This document shows positions 36,035 to 44,965 of a stretch of DNA of 64,000 bases, one piece after another. A program made the translations under genes and the position numbers. Source of the stretch: Streptosporangium brasiliense (lineage in GTDB: Bacteria; Actinomycetota; Actinomycetes; Streptosporangiales; Streptosporangiaceae); the NCBI RefSeq assembly GCF_030811595.1, contig NZ_JAUSRB010000003.1, positions 1-64,000 on the forward strand, read 5' to 3'. Each line of letters begins with the position of its first letter. Position 1 is the first letter of the stretch. The notes under the pieces are model-generated. The model ran no database searches and had not been told where the DNA came from. It was given only the letters and a program-made list of their open reading frames with translations.

Positions 36035-36072
36035 GTGGTCCGCCCGATCCCGGCACCATCCCGCCGGCGGGT

Positions 36073-36089
36073 CGCAATCGAGAAGATGC
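36073..36089 (+). promoter_or_regulatory. Cluster box for the first P450 operon
   Basis: CGCAATCGAGAAGATGC, 15/17, with ACGATAC at 38 bp (36111); divergent partner of the box at 36018. Confidence 0.8.
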
Positions 36090-36202
36090 GGGCGGGGAAC
36101 GGCCGGTACGACGATACCTCTGCAGGAAGCACCCCCGGTTCCGACGAACGGCGCCGTGCTGATCCGCATCAGCGGCCTCCCATTCCTGAGTAAGGGGCGT
36201 CC

Positions 36203-37429
36203 ATGACCATCACACCGCCGCACTCCGCTGATCTGCCGGCGTTCCCGATTCCGCGTCCGTCGGAGTGCCCGTACCGGCCGGCGACGGAACACGTCGAGCT
36301 CCGTGAAGAAGGCCCGATGACCAAGGTGCGGCTCTACAACGGTCGCACCGCCTGGCTGGTGACCGGCGCGGCGCAGGCGCGCGCCGTGCTCTCCGACTAC
36401 CGCAGGGTGTCGATCCGCCCCTACCACGGGAACTATCCCCTGCTCAACGAGGAGTTCGAGAAGGTCGTCGACAGCGGCTACGCCGACGTCCTGTTCGGGG
36501 TGGACCCGCCCGAGCACACCAAGCAGCGGCAGATGATCATGCCGCGTTTCTCGTTGCGGCGCAGCGCGCAGCTGCGGCCCGACATCCAGCGCATCGTGGA
36601 CGAGAAGCTGGACGAGATGATGAGCCAGGGGGCTCCGGCGGACCTGGTGAGCCAGTTCGCCCAGCCGGTGCCGTCGATGGTCATGAGCCTGCTGCTCGGC
36701 GTCCCCTACGACGACCACGAGGAGTTCGAGACGCCGGCCAGGAAGCTGTTCGTGCCGGAACTGGCCGAAGAGGCGACCGCGGAGCTGGGCGACTACCTCG
36801 ACCGGTTGATCCAGAAGAAGGAGAACAACCCGGGCGCCGGCCTGACCGGGCTGATCGACGACCTGATCGTCAACCAGCTGCACAAGGGGGCCATCACCCG
36901 CTCGGAGCTGGTCCACATCGCCATGGCCATGCTGGTCGCCGGCACCGACACCACCACCAACGTGATCTCACTGGGCACGCTGGCGCTGCTGGACAACCCC
37001 GAGCAGTGGGAGGCGCTGCGCGCCGACCACAGCCTGATCCCCGGCGCGGTGGAGGAGATCCTGCGCTACGTCTCCCTCGTCGAGGCGTTCGCCCGGGTCG
37101 CGGTGGAGGACATCGACCTCGACGGAGGATCGATCAAGGCGGGCGAGGGCATCCTCATCAGCTGCGCCGGGGTCAACTTCGACCCGGCCTCGGCCTCCGA
37201 CCCCGACACCTTCGAGATCCGGCGGCCACCCCGGCCCAGCTTCTCCTTCAGCCACGGCATCCACCGGTGCCCCGGCGACAACCTGGCCCGCCTGGAGCTG
37301 GAGATCTCCTTCCGGACGCTGGTCGAGCGGATGCCCAACCTGCGGCCGGCCGTACCCCTCGACCAACTGCGCAGCAACAACAACGACGGGACCCTGCAGC
37401 GGCTCTTCGAGTTCCCGGTGGTCTGGTAG
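36203..37429 (+). CDS. Cytochrome P450 (first copy)
   Basis: A 408-residue soluble bacterial P450. I-helix VAGTDTTTN has the usual acid-Thr pair, VEEILRY the ExxR motif, and FSHGIHRCPGDNLARLEL the heme loop with C356. AAGGGG precedes the ATG. It is closely related to the P450 at 38989 (same PYRP..LREEGPMTKVRLYNGRTAWLVTG-type start) and leads a two-gene operon with the TIM-barrel-like protein. Likely a hydroxylase or epoxidase acting on the core, sugar or aromatic unit. Its redox partners are not encoded in the window. Confidence 0.92.
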   Translation: MTITPPHSADLPAFPIPRPSECPYRPATEHVELREEGPMTKVRLYNGRTAWLVTGAAQARAVLSDYRRVSIRPYHGNYPLLNEEFEKVVDSGYADVLFGVDPPEHTKQRQMIMPRFSLRRSAQLRPDIQRIVDEKLDEMMSQGAPADLVSQFAQPVPSMVMSLLLGVPYDDHEEFETPARKLFVPELAEEATAELGDYLDRLIQKKENNPGAGLTGLIDDLIVNQLHKGAITRSELVHIAMAMLVAGTDTTTNVISLGTLALLDNPEQWEALRADHSLIPGAVEEILRYVSLVEAFARVAVEDIDLDGGSIKAGEGILISCAGVNFDPASASDPDTFEIRRPPRPSFSFSHGIHRCPGDNLARLELEISFRTLVERMPNLRPAVPLDQLRSNNNDGTLQRLFEFPVVW

Positions 37430-37506
37430 CGACCGCCGGCGCGGTCCGCGGACGCGACCCGGGACCGCCGGGCACGGCGGCCGCCGTAGCGAAGAAAGGG
37501 AGCAGC

Positions 37507-38652
37507 ATGCCACACCCACGCACCGACCATGCTCGTGCGGAAGACGCCATTGCCGAGACGGAGGTGCCGCGGCAGGGCATCGCCTACCGTGGTGTCGCCT
37601 ATGACACCGGTACGAACTTCGCGACCGGTCAGGGGGCGCTGTCCCGGACCGCGTGGAGCACGCCCGACATGCTGTCGGAGCTGAGCCTGATCAGCGACCA
37701 GCTCAACTGCAACTCGATCACCGTCTACGGCAGCGACCTGGACCGGCTGACCGAGACCGCCACCGCCGCGGTGGAACACGACCTCCACGTGTGGCTCCAG
37801 CCCCGCCTGGTGGACCGGCCGCAGCAGGAGGTCCTGGACCACCTCGCCGAGGCCGCGCGGATCGCCGAGTCGCTGCGGAGCCAGGGCGCCGCGATCAACC
37901 TGACCGTCGGCGCCGTGCACCTGCTGTTCACCCCGGGCATCATCCCCGGCGACCAGTATCACGAGCGGATGGCGAACCTGTACGCCGACGCCGAGCACCA
38001 CCTGCTCACCCCGACCGCGACCGTCGACCTGGCCGCCGCGACGCCCCGGCTCAACGAGTTCCTGGGGAAGGCCGCCGCGGTGGCCCGCGGGATCTTCAAC
38101 GACAGGATCAGCTACTCCGCGGCGTACTTCGAGGACGTCGACTGGGGGCTGTTCGACTTCGTCGGCCTCATGTACCAGTACCTGCCGACCCACCTCACCC
38201 GCGAGCAGCACCTCGCCGAGGTGGCCCGCTACCGCCGCTGGGACAAGCCGATCCTCATCTCCGAGTTCGGGACCGCGACCTACCAGGGCGCCGAGGAGAA
38301 GGCCTTCTTCTTCTGGGACATCGCCGACCGGAGCGGGCCCGTGCCCACGATCATCGACGGCCACGTCCGCGACGAGAGCGCCCAGGCCGCCTACCACCTG
38401 AAGATGTTCGACGTCTTCGAGGAGGCGGGCGTCGAGGGCGTCGCGGTCTCGGAGTTCATCCACCCGACCCACCCCCACTCGACCGACCCCCGCCTCGACC
38501 TGGACACCGCGAGCATGGCCATCGTCAAGACCATCCGCGACGACTTCAGCGACCCGGCCTCCACCTACCGCTGGGAGCCGAAGGAGTCCTTCCACGCCAT
38601 CGCCGACTACTACGCCCACGTCGGCTTCCAGGAGGTCGCGCGGCGCCGGTAG
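37507..38652 (+). CDS. Putative TIM-barrel (glycoside-hydrolase-like) protein
   Basis: A 381-residue soluble protein. The stretches IAYRGVAYDTG, CNSITVYGSDLDRL, HDLHVWLQPRL, FVGLMYQYLP and especially PILISEFGTATYQGAEE look like successive strands of a (beta/alpha)8 glycosidase-like barrel, with a Glu in the ISEFG strand where retaining glycosidases place a catalytic acid. No secretion signal is seen, so it acts inside the cell. It begins 77 nt after the P450 with its own AAAGGGAGC site. In a biosynthetic cluster it might cleave or isomerise a sugar or other intermediate, but the family is not certain and I do not assign a reaction. Confidence 0.55.
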   Translation: MPHPRTDHARAEDAIAETEVPRQGIAYRGVAYDTGTNFATGQGALSRTAWSTPDMLSELSLISDQLNCNSITVYGSDLDRLTETATAAVEHDLHVWLQPRLVDRPQQEVLDHLAEAARIAESLRSQGAAINLTVGAVHLLFTPGIIPGDQYHERMANLYADAEHHLLTPTATVDLAAATPRLNEFLGKAAAVARGIFNDRISYSAAYFEDVDWGLFDFVGLMYQYLPTHLTREQHLAEVARYRRWDKPILISEFGTATYQGAEEKAFFFWDIADRSGPVPTIIDGHVRDESAQAAYHLKMFDVFEEAGVEGVAVSEFIHPTHPHSTDPRLDLDTASMAIVKTIRDDFSDPASTYRWEPKESFHAIADYYAHVGFQEVARRR

Positions 38653-38657
38653 GGGCC

Positions 38658-38680
38658 GTGCGGCGCCGGGGGCGCCGCAC
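38658..38680. terminator. Hairpin after the TIM-barrel gene
   Basis: GTGCGGCGCC-GGG-GGCGCCGCAC, a 10-bp stem 5 nt past the stop. Confidence 0.75.
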
Positions 38681-38792
38681 CGTCCACGGCGGCCGGCCCG
38701 CTCCGCGACATCGGCGTGCCACCGCCCGTGCCACTGCCCGTGCCCGCCCCCTCCGGCGCGGGCACGGGCGCCGCGGAGCGGATCACGCTCTG

Positions 38793-38809
38793 CGCATCGG
38801 AGAAGATGC
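38793..38809 (+). promoter_or_regulatory. Cluster box for the second P450
   Basis: CGCATCGGAGAAGATGC, 13/17, with ACGATTG at 37 bp (38830). The following leader resembles 18106-18250. Confidence 0.7.
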
Positions 38810-38860
38810 AGGGAACGTCCGCCACGATCACGATTGATGACGACGCCGCGCCGCAAACGC

Positions 38861-38980
38861 GCGACGAGTGTCCGAGACGCGAGCCGCAGGCACCTGGGTC
38901 CGAGGACGCGACCAAACCGCCGCGGATCCGCGGCCACGGCCATGGACCGGGCTGAGCTGCCGCCTTCCCAGACAAGAGGT
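38861..38980 (+). repeat. Leader sequence shared with 18106-18250
   Basis: Second copy of the duplicated leader: GCGACGAGTGTCCGAGACGC, then CTGGGTCCGAGGACGCGAC, then ATGGACCGGGC, in the same order as at 18106. Confidence 0.6.
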
Positions 38981-38988
38981 GACCATCC

Positions 38989-40236
38989 ATGGCCCTGCCA
39001 CTAGTGAACTCCCCGGAGACCGACTCCTCGGCCCTGCCGGCCTACCCGCTGCCGCGGGAATGCCCCTACCGGCCGTCCTCGGGCTTCGCACAGCTGCGTG
39101 CGCCGGGGCCGCTCACCAAGGTGCGGCTGTACGACGGCCGGACCGCGTGGCTGGTGACCGGACCGGTCGAGGCACGCGCCCTGCTGGCCGACAAGCGGAT
39201 GTCCAGCCTCGCCCACTACCCCAACTACCCGGTGCTGGACGAGCGGCACAAGCACATGCGGGCCACCCGCGAGATGGCCACGGAGGAGGAGGGCGGCTTC
39301 GCCGGGGCGCTGTTCGGAGTGGACCCGCCCGAGCACACCAGGCAACGGCAGATGCTGATCCCCAGCTTCACCACCCGGCGGGTCGCGGTGCACCGGCCGG
39401 AGATCCAGCGCATCGTCGACGAGCGGCTGGACGCGATGCTGCAGCAGGGCTCCTCGGCCGACCTGATGACGGCGTTCGCCACACCGGTGCCCATGATGGT
39501 GGTCTGCGCCTTCCTCGGCGTCCCCTACGAGGACCGCGAGTCCTTCGAAGGGCCGGCCCGGGACCTGTTCAACCCGGAGCGCGCCGACCAGGCCATGGAG
39601 GAGCTGACCGACTACCTCACCCGCCTGATCCAGGCCAAGGAGAGCGACCCGGGCAACGGCCTGCTCGACGACCTGATCGCCGGTCACGTCCGGAAGGGCG
39701 ACCTGTCGCGCGATGAGCTGATCCAGTTCGCGTTCGCGATCCTGGTCGCCGGCACGGTCACCTCGACCAGCACCATCGCGCTGGGCACCCTCGCCCTGCT
39801 GGCGACCCCGGGACAGTACGCCGCCCTGGCCGACGACCCCGACCTGGTCCCCGGCGCGGTCGAGGAGATCCTGCGCTACGTCACCCTGGTGGAGCAGCTC
39901 GCGCGGGTCGCGACCGAGGACATCGAGATCGCCGGAGAGGTCATCAAGGCCGGTGACGGCATCCTCGTCAGCTTCGCGGGCGCCAACATCGACCCGAGCG
40001 TGACCTCCCACCCCGACGTCCTGGACATCACCCGACCGCCCACCAACCACCTCGCCTTCAGCTACGGCATCCACCACTGCATGGGTCACAACCTGGCCCG
40101 CCTGGAGCTGGACATCGCCTTCCGCACCCTGGTCAAGCGGGTCCCCACGCTCCGGCTCGCGGTGCCCGCCGAGGAGGTCCCCTCCTACGACGACGGGACC
40201 GTGCCGCGGCTGCTGTCGCTCCCGGTCACCTGGTAG
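38989..40236 (+). CDS. Cytochrome P450 (second copy) lacking the I-helix acid
   Basis: A 415-residue P450, paralog of the one at 36203. The heme loop FSYGIHHCMGHNLARLEL (C364) and VEEILRY (ExxR) are intact. The I-helix reads VAGTVTSTST, so the acid that normally precedes the oxygen-activating Thr is V257 while T258 stays. Loss of this acid changes proton delivery and is seen in P450s with unusual chemistry, so a standard hydroxylation should not be assumed. AAGAGGTGA precedes the ATG. It is a single-gene unit followed by a strong palindrome. Confidence 0.9.
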   Translation: MALPLVNSPETDSSALPAYPLPRECPYRPSSGFAQLRAPGPLTKVRLYDGRTAWLVTGPVEARALLADKRMSSLAHYPNYPVLDERHKHMRATREMATEEEGGFAGALFGVDPPEHTRQRQMLIPSFTTRRVAVHRPEIQRIVDERLDAMLQQGSSADLMTAFATPVPMMVVCAFLGVPYEDRESFEGPARDLFNPERADQAMEELTDYLTRLIQAKESDPGNGLLDDLIAGHVRKGDLSRDELIQFAFAILVAGTVTSTSTIALGTLALLATPGQYAALADDPDLVPGAVEEILRYVTLVEQLARVATEDIEIAGEVIKAGDGILVSFAGANIDPSVTSHPDVLDITRPPTNHLAFSYGIHHCMGHNLARLELDIAFRTLVKRVPTLRLAVPAEEVPSYDDGTVPRLLSLPVTW

Positions 40237-40244
40237 CGGACCGC

Positions 40245-40264
40245 GGGCCCCGGATCCGGGGCCC
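40245..40264. terminator. 20-nt perfect palindrome after the second P450
   Basis: GGGCCCCGGATCCGGGGCCC, 8 nt after the stop, with flanking GCGGACC/GGTCCGC extending the stem. A probable terminator. Confidence 0.7.
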
Positions 40265-40372
40265 GGGTCCGGGTGGTCCGCGGGCGGGCCGCCGCCGCGG
40301 GGCGCGTGCTCACCGCACGTGAGGGGATGCGCCCCGCGTCCGCCCCGACACACCAGGTGAAAGGCCTGTGAA

Positions 40373-40385
40373 CTCGGAATCCGAG
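40373..40385. promoter_or_regulatory. Small palindrome before the class III aminotransferase
   Basis: CTCGGA-A-TCCGAG. It coincides with a weak half-match to the cluster box (CGGAATCC at 40375), and CCGATAC follows at 37 bp (40412), so a degenerate promoter of the same type may lie here. Confidence 0.35.
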
Positions 40386-40501
40386 CATCTCAGGAGAAGA
40401 GTGCCGAAGGGCCGATACCTAAACTTGCGAGCAGGAGGCGGTGGCATCCGGGGCCAGGCAGATCGGTCACCTCCGTTCTCGTTGGACGTGCCCGTCGCGA
40501 G

Positions 40502-41932
40502 ATGAACGACGACGGCTTCCAGCCAGTGCGCAACCCTCCTACATCGGCACTCATGATTGGAAGAATCGTGACAATTACCCCGATTCGGACGCAGTCAGCG
40601 TCGTCGACCGAGCTGGAAGACCTGGACCGGCGCCACCTCATCCACCCACTGCAGGCGGCCGCCATCTCCGACCGTCTCGTGATCGTCCGCGGCAAGGGCT
40701 GCGCCGTCTGGGACGCCGACGGCAACGAACTGCTCGACGCCACCGGCGGCGGGCTGTGGCACTCCCACGTCGGGCACGGGCGGCGCGAGCTCGCCGAGGC
40801 CGCGGCCAAGCAGATCGAGCAGCTGGAGTACTTCACCAGCTACCAGGAGTTCACCAACGACAAGGCCATCGAGCTGGCCGTCCGCCTGTCCGGGCTCGCC
40901 CCCGCCGACCTGAACAAGGTGTTCTTCACCAGCGGCGGCTCGGAGAGCGTCGAGACCGCGATCAAGGCGGCCCGGCTGTACCACGCCCGGCGGGGCCAGC
41001 CGGACCGCACCTGGATCATCTCCCGGCTGTACGGCTACCACGGCGCCAACTACGGCTCCGGCACCCTCACCGGCTTCGAGCCGATGCATCTCAGCGTCGG
41101 GCCCAACCTGCCGCACGTGGAGAAGGTCTCGCCGCCCTACCTGTACCGCGCCGCCGAGCTGTACGGTGACCAGGACCCGACCGACTTCCTGATCAACGAG
41201 CTCGAGCAGACCATCGAGCGGCTCGGCCCGGGCAACGTCGCCGCCATGATCGGCGAACCCGTCATGGGCGGTGGCGGCGTGCTGACGCCGCCGGCGGACT
41301 ACTGGCCCCGGGTGCGCGAGGTGCTCAACAAGCACGGCATCCTGCTCATCGCCGACGAGGTCATCACCGCCTTCGGCCGCACCGGCGCCTGGTTCGACTC
41401 CGCGCAGCGGGACATGGACCCCGACATCATCACCACCGCCAAGGGCATCACCAGCGGCTACTTCTCCTTCGGCGCGGTGCTGCTGCGCGACGGCATCGGC
41501 GACGCGATCACCGAGGACTACGGCTTCTTCCACGGCTACACCTTCAGCGGCCACCCGGTCGGCGCCGCGGTGGCCCTGGCCAACCTCGACATCATGGAGC
41601 GGGAGGACCTGCCGGCCAACGCCCTGTCGATCGGCGACTGGTTCCGGGCCGGGCTGGCCCCGCTGGCCGACGTGCCGACCGTCGGCGACGTCCGGGTCGA
41701 GGGCGCCGCGGCCGCGATCGAGATGGTCGCCGACCGCCAGACGCGCGAGCCGATGGCCTTCCCCGACGTGTTCGGGCTGACCGCCCAGATCCGTGCCAAG
41801 CACGGCGTCATCACCCGGCCCTACGCCCACAACATCATCCTCTCGCCGCCGCTGACCATGAACGAGGACGAGGTCCGGCGGGCGAGCGCCGCGATCGTCG
41901 ACGTGCTGACCCAGACGGCCGCGAACGGCTGA
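40502..41932 (+). CDS. Class III aminotransferase
   Basis: A 476-residue PLP enzyme of the omega-aminotransferase/GABA class. GKGCAVWDADGNELLDATGG starts the fold, FFTSGGSESVETAIK binds the cofactor phosphate, LLIADEVITAFGRTG places the cofactor Asp, and K314 in TTAKGITSG is the PLP lysine. It moves amino groups on terminal or beta positions. No good ribosome site fits the ATG at 40502; a GTG at 40568 with GGAAGA is an alternative. The next gene is an amino-acid permease in the same direction, and a PLP decarboxylase and FAD enzyme follow convergently, suggesting an amino-acid or amine side pathway. Confidence 0.85.
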   Translation: MNDDGFQPVRNPPTSALMIGRIVTITPIRTQSASSTELEDLDRRHLIHPLQAAAISDRLVIVRGKGCAVWDADGNELLDATGGGLWHSHVGHGRRELAEAAAKQIEQLEYFTSYQEFTNDKAIELAVRLSGLAPADLNKVFFTSGGSESVETAIKAARLYHARRGQPDRTWIISRLYGYHGANYGSGTLTGFEPMHLSVGPNLPHVEKVSPPYLYRAAELYGDQDPTDFLINELEQTIERLGPGNVAAMIGEPVMGGGGVLTPPADYWPRVREVLNKHGILLIADEVITAFGRTGAWFDSAQRDMDPDIITTAKGITSGYFSFGAVLLRDGIGDAITEDYGFFHGYTFSGHPVGAAVALANLDIMEREDLPANALSIGDWFRAGLAPLADVPTVGDVRVEGAAAAIEMVADRQTREPMAFPDVFGLTAQIRAKHGVITRPYAHNIILSPPLTMNEDEVRRASAAIVDVLTQTAANG

Positions 41933-42046
41933 CGGGCCACGGCCCTCGGTCACAACCGGATCCACTCGGCGTCCGGCAGGGAGATCACCTTCCCTGCCGG
42001 ACGCTTCCGTAAGCGGCCCGCGACACCCGGGGCCGGAGGAGCGCGC

Positions 42047-43510
42047 ATGACCACGACCCTGACCCCAACCGAGCGGCAGCTGCGCGGCACGCTGACCACC
42101 ACGAAGATCGTCTATCTCGTCATCGCGGCGGCGGCGCCGCTGTCCGCCCTGGTCGGGACCCTGCCGCTGGCCTTCGCCATCGGCAACGGCCCGGGCGTGC
42201 CCGCCATGTTCGCCTTCGCCGGCGTCACACTGCTGTGCTTCTCGGTCGGGTACGCGGCGATGAGCCGGCACATCGTCAACGCCGGGGGCTTCTACACCTA
42301 CATCTCCTGCGGGCTGGGCCGGCCGGCCGCCGTCGGCAGCGGCCTGATCGCGGTCATGGCCTACAACACCATCACGATCGGCCTCGTCGGCGCGTTCGCC
42401 TACTTCGCCCAGCTGGTGGCGGCCTCCCACGGGGTCGATCTGCCGTGGGAGCTGTGGGCCGCGGCGGCCGTCGCCGTGATGGCGGTGCTCGGCTACCGGC
42501 AGATCGACCTCAGCGCCCGGGTGCTGTCGGTGCTCATCATCGGCGAGATCGCGATCCTGGTGCTGCTGGTGGCCGCCATCCTGCTACGTGAGGGCACGGC
42601 CGCGCTGCCGGCCGCCTCGTTCGCGCCCGGCACGGTGGTCGGCGCCGGGATCGGCGTGTCGATGATGTTCGCCTTCTGCTCCTTCGTCGGCTTCGAGTCC
42701 ACGGCGCTCTACGGCGAGGAGACCAGCGACCCCAGGCGCAGCGTGCCACTGGCGACCTACGCGGCGGTGACCGTGATCGCGGTGTTCTACGCGCTCACCA
42801 GCTGGGTGGTGGTCGGCGCCGTCGGGCCGTCCCGGGTCCAGGAGGTGGCGGCCGCCCAGCTGGGCAACCTGTTCTTCGGGCTGAGCGACGACTACCTGAG
42901 CAAGGCGGCGACCGTGACGATGCAGGTCCTGCTCTGCACCAGCCTCTTCGCCGCGATGCTGGCCATGCACAACGCCTCCAACCGGTACCTGTTCGTCCTG
43001 GGCCGCGAACGGCTGCTGCCCCACTGGCTGCAGGCGGTGCACCCGCGGCACAGATCGCCGCACCGGGCCAGCCTCGTGCAGACCACGGTCACCGTCGTGC
43101 TGGTGGCGGCCTTCGCCCTCGTCGGGCTCGACCCGTACGTGAACCTGTCCACCAGCATGATCGGGATCGGTACGCTCGGCGTCGTCGTGCTGCAGGCACT
43201 GGCCACGCTGTCGGTCATCGGATTCTTCCGGGGCCGCCCCGACCGCCACTGGTGGCGCACCGGGCTGGCGCCGCTGCTCGGATTCGCCGGACTGGCGGTC
43301 GCCGGTGTGCTGCTGCTGGACAACTTCGCCCTGATGACCGGCACCACCGCGGTCGTGGTGACCTCGCTGCCCTGGCTGATCCTGGCCGCCGGTGTGGCCG
43401 GTATCGGCTACGCGCTCTGGATGCGGACCGCCCGGCCCGAGCGCTACGCCGCCCTGGCCGGCGTCCAGCGCCGCGACCAGGCCGGCCCGGTGGCCGCCTC
43501 CCGGCCCTGA
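42047..43510 (+). CDS. APC-family amino-acid permease
   Basis: A 487-residue membrane protein with about twelve hydrophobic segments, beginning KIVYLVIAAAAPLSALVGTL, and the APC signature in the first helices (GPGVPAMFAFAG). GFESTALYGEE in the loop after helix 6 is typical of the superfamily. GGAGGAG precedes the ATG. It should move an amino acid or amine across the membrane by proton symport or exchange. Since it shares a transcript direction with the aminotransferase and faces the decarboxylase, uptake of a precursor amino acid or amino-acid/amine exchange are both possible. It ends 36 bp from the convergent decarboxylase gene, with no room for much else. Confidence 0.85.
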   Translation: MTTTLTPTERQLRGTLTTTKIVYLVIAAAAPLSALVGTLPLAFAIGNGPGVPAMFAFAGVTLLCFSVGYAAMSRHIVNAGGFYTYISCGLGRPAAVGSGLIAVMAYNTITIGLVGAFAYFAQLVAASHGVDLPWELWAAAAVAVMAVLGYRQIDLSARVLSVLIIGEIAILVLLVAAILLREGTAALPAASFAPGTVVGAGIGVSMMFAFCSFVGFESTALYGEETSDPRRSVPLATYAAVTVIAVFYALTSWVVVGAVGPSRVQEVAAAQLGNLFFGLSDDYLSKAATVTMQVLLCTSLFAAMLAMHNASNRYLFVLGRERLLPHWLQAVHPRHRSPHRASLVQTTVTVVLVAAFALVGLDPYVNLSTSMIGIGTLGVVVLQALATLSVIGFFRGRPDRHWWRTGLAPLLGFAGLAVAGVLLLDNFALMTGTTAVVVTSLPWLILAAGVAGIGYALWMRTARPERYAALAGVQRRDQAGPVAASRP

Positions 43511-43546
43511 CCGGCGGGCACGCCGCGCCGTACCTGCTCGCCCGCC

Positions 43547-44953
43547 CTACACCGCGATCTTCCTGTCCACGACCGACCAGCTCGCGTCACGAACGATCTT
43601 CATCGCCTCGTCGACGTGCGCACGGTGGGTGCGGTGGTTGAGCACGCACAACCGCAGCGTGAACCGGTCCTGGATCTGCGTGCTGGTCAGGGCCACCCGG
43701 CGGCTGGCGTGAATGGTCTCCAGCAACCGGCGGTTCACCGCGTCGCCGCCGGGGGCGCGGAAGGTGAGGACCGTCAGGTCCGGGGCCGGCGTCTCCAGCA
43801 GCGGCATGTCCAGCAGCTCGCGGTGGACCACCTGGGCCAGGTCCAACTTCTCGTCGAGCGTGGCACGGAAGGCGTCGACCCCGTACAGATGCAGCGGCAG
43901 CCACAGCCGCAGACCGCGGAAGGGACGGCTCAGCTCCGTGCCGAGGTCGGCGTAGTTGGGCAGCCGCGAATCCAGCTGCAGGTCCTGCAGGTAGGCGGCG
44001 TCGGCGCCCTGCGCGGCCGCCAGCGTGCGCACGTCACGCGTCAGCAGGACACCCGTGCCGTAGGGCAGGAACAGCGACTTGTGCGGATCGAGGGTGATCG
44101 AGTCGGCCCGCTCGATGCCCGACAGCTTCGCCCGGCCCCGGCTGGTCAGCTGGAAGGCCCCGCCGTAGGCGGCGTCGACGTGGAACCACAGGCCCTGCCG
44201 CCCGGCGACGTCGGCGAGGTCGGCGAGCGGGTCGATCGTGCCGGTGTTCGTCGTGCCGGCGGTGCCGACCAGCAGGAACGGCCTCCGGCCGGCCGCACGG
44301 TCGGCGGCGACCAGTTCCTCGACCGCACCGGGGTCCATGCGGTGGTCGGCGGTGACCGGCACGGTGCGCAGCTGATCCGGTGCGAACCCGGCGATCCGCG
44401 CGGCCTTGGCGACGCTGTGGTGGGTGTGCTCGGTGACATAGACGGTCCCGGTGCCCGGTGGCCCGCCGAGCAGCTCCTGGCGCGCGGCCAGCAGCGCCGA
44501 CAGAGTGCCGCCGGACGCGCCGCTCGTGAGCAGCCCGCCCGCCGTCTGCGGGAGCCCGAACACCCCGCAGAGCCACCGGATCACACCGTGCTCCATGGCC
44601 ACCAGGGCGGGCGCCATGGCACCCGAGCCCGTGTACCGGTTCACGGTGGAGGCGAGGAGCTCGGCCACCGCCGACGCGAAAAGGCCACCGCCGGGAAAGT
44701 AGGCGAAACAGCCGGGGCCCGCGGTCTCCACCGCCTTCGAGGCGGCCTGCCGGAAGGTCTCCAGCAGCCCGTCGAAGTCACCGGCGTGATCGCCGGGCGG
44801 TGCGAGCAGATCGACCCGCATGCGGTCGGAGACATCGAGGTCGACGGCGGGAGCCTCGTTCAGCGAACCGACGAAATCGGACACGAACGAGGTCGCCGAA
44901 GTCATCATCGCCGCCAGCTCGTCCCCGCTCGGCTCCAGGGGGAACAGTGACAT
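43547..44953 (-). CDS. PLP-dependent group II amino-acid decarboxylase
   Basis: A 468-residue PLP enzyme of the aromatic/glutamate decarboxylase family. GLLTSGASGGTLSALLAAR, WFHVDAAYGGAFQL (cofactor Asp) and the PLP lysine K292 in LDPHKSLFLPYGTG are the family landmarks. It would turn an L-amino acid into an amine, or run decarboxylative oxidation as some members do. TAGGAG precedes the ATG. It starts only 12 nt after the stop of the FAD enzyme gene and is co-transcribed with it. Candidate substrates are tyrosine-type or histidine-type amino acids; the ovothiol synthase next door makes a thiohistidine worth testing. Confidence 0.88.
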   Translation of the reverse strand: MSLFPLEPSGDELAAMMTSATSFVSDFVGSLNEAPAVDLDVSDRMRVDLLAPPGDHAGDFDGLLETFRQAASKAVETAGPGCFAYFPGGGLFASAVAELLASTVNRYTGSGAMAPALVAMEHGVIRWLCGVFGLPQTAGGLLTSGASGGTLSALLAARQELLGGPPGTGTVYVTEHTHHSVAKAARIAGFAPDQLRTVPVTADHRMDPGAVEELVAADRAAGRRPFLLVGTAGTTNTGTIDPLADLADVAGRQGLWFHVDAAYGGAFQLTSRGRAKLSGIERADSITLDPHKSLFLPYGTGVLLTRDVRTLAAAQGADAAYLQDLQLDSRLPNYADLGTELSRPFRGLRLWLPLHLYGVDAFRATLDEKLDLAQVVHRELLDMPLLETPAPDLTVLTFRAPGGDAVNRRLLETIHASRRVALTSTQIQDRFTLRLCVLNHRTHRAHVDEAMKIVRDASWSVVDRKIAV

Positions 44954-44965
44954 GAGCGCTTACTC

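Noticed and set aside
40314-40330. CGCACGTGAGGGGATGC before the class III aminotransferase
   Set aside because: 11/17 and no ACGAT-like element at 37-38 bp; it lies inside a GC-rich hairpin that explains it better.
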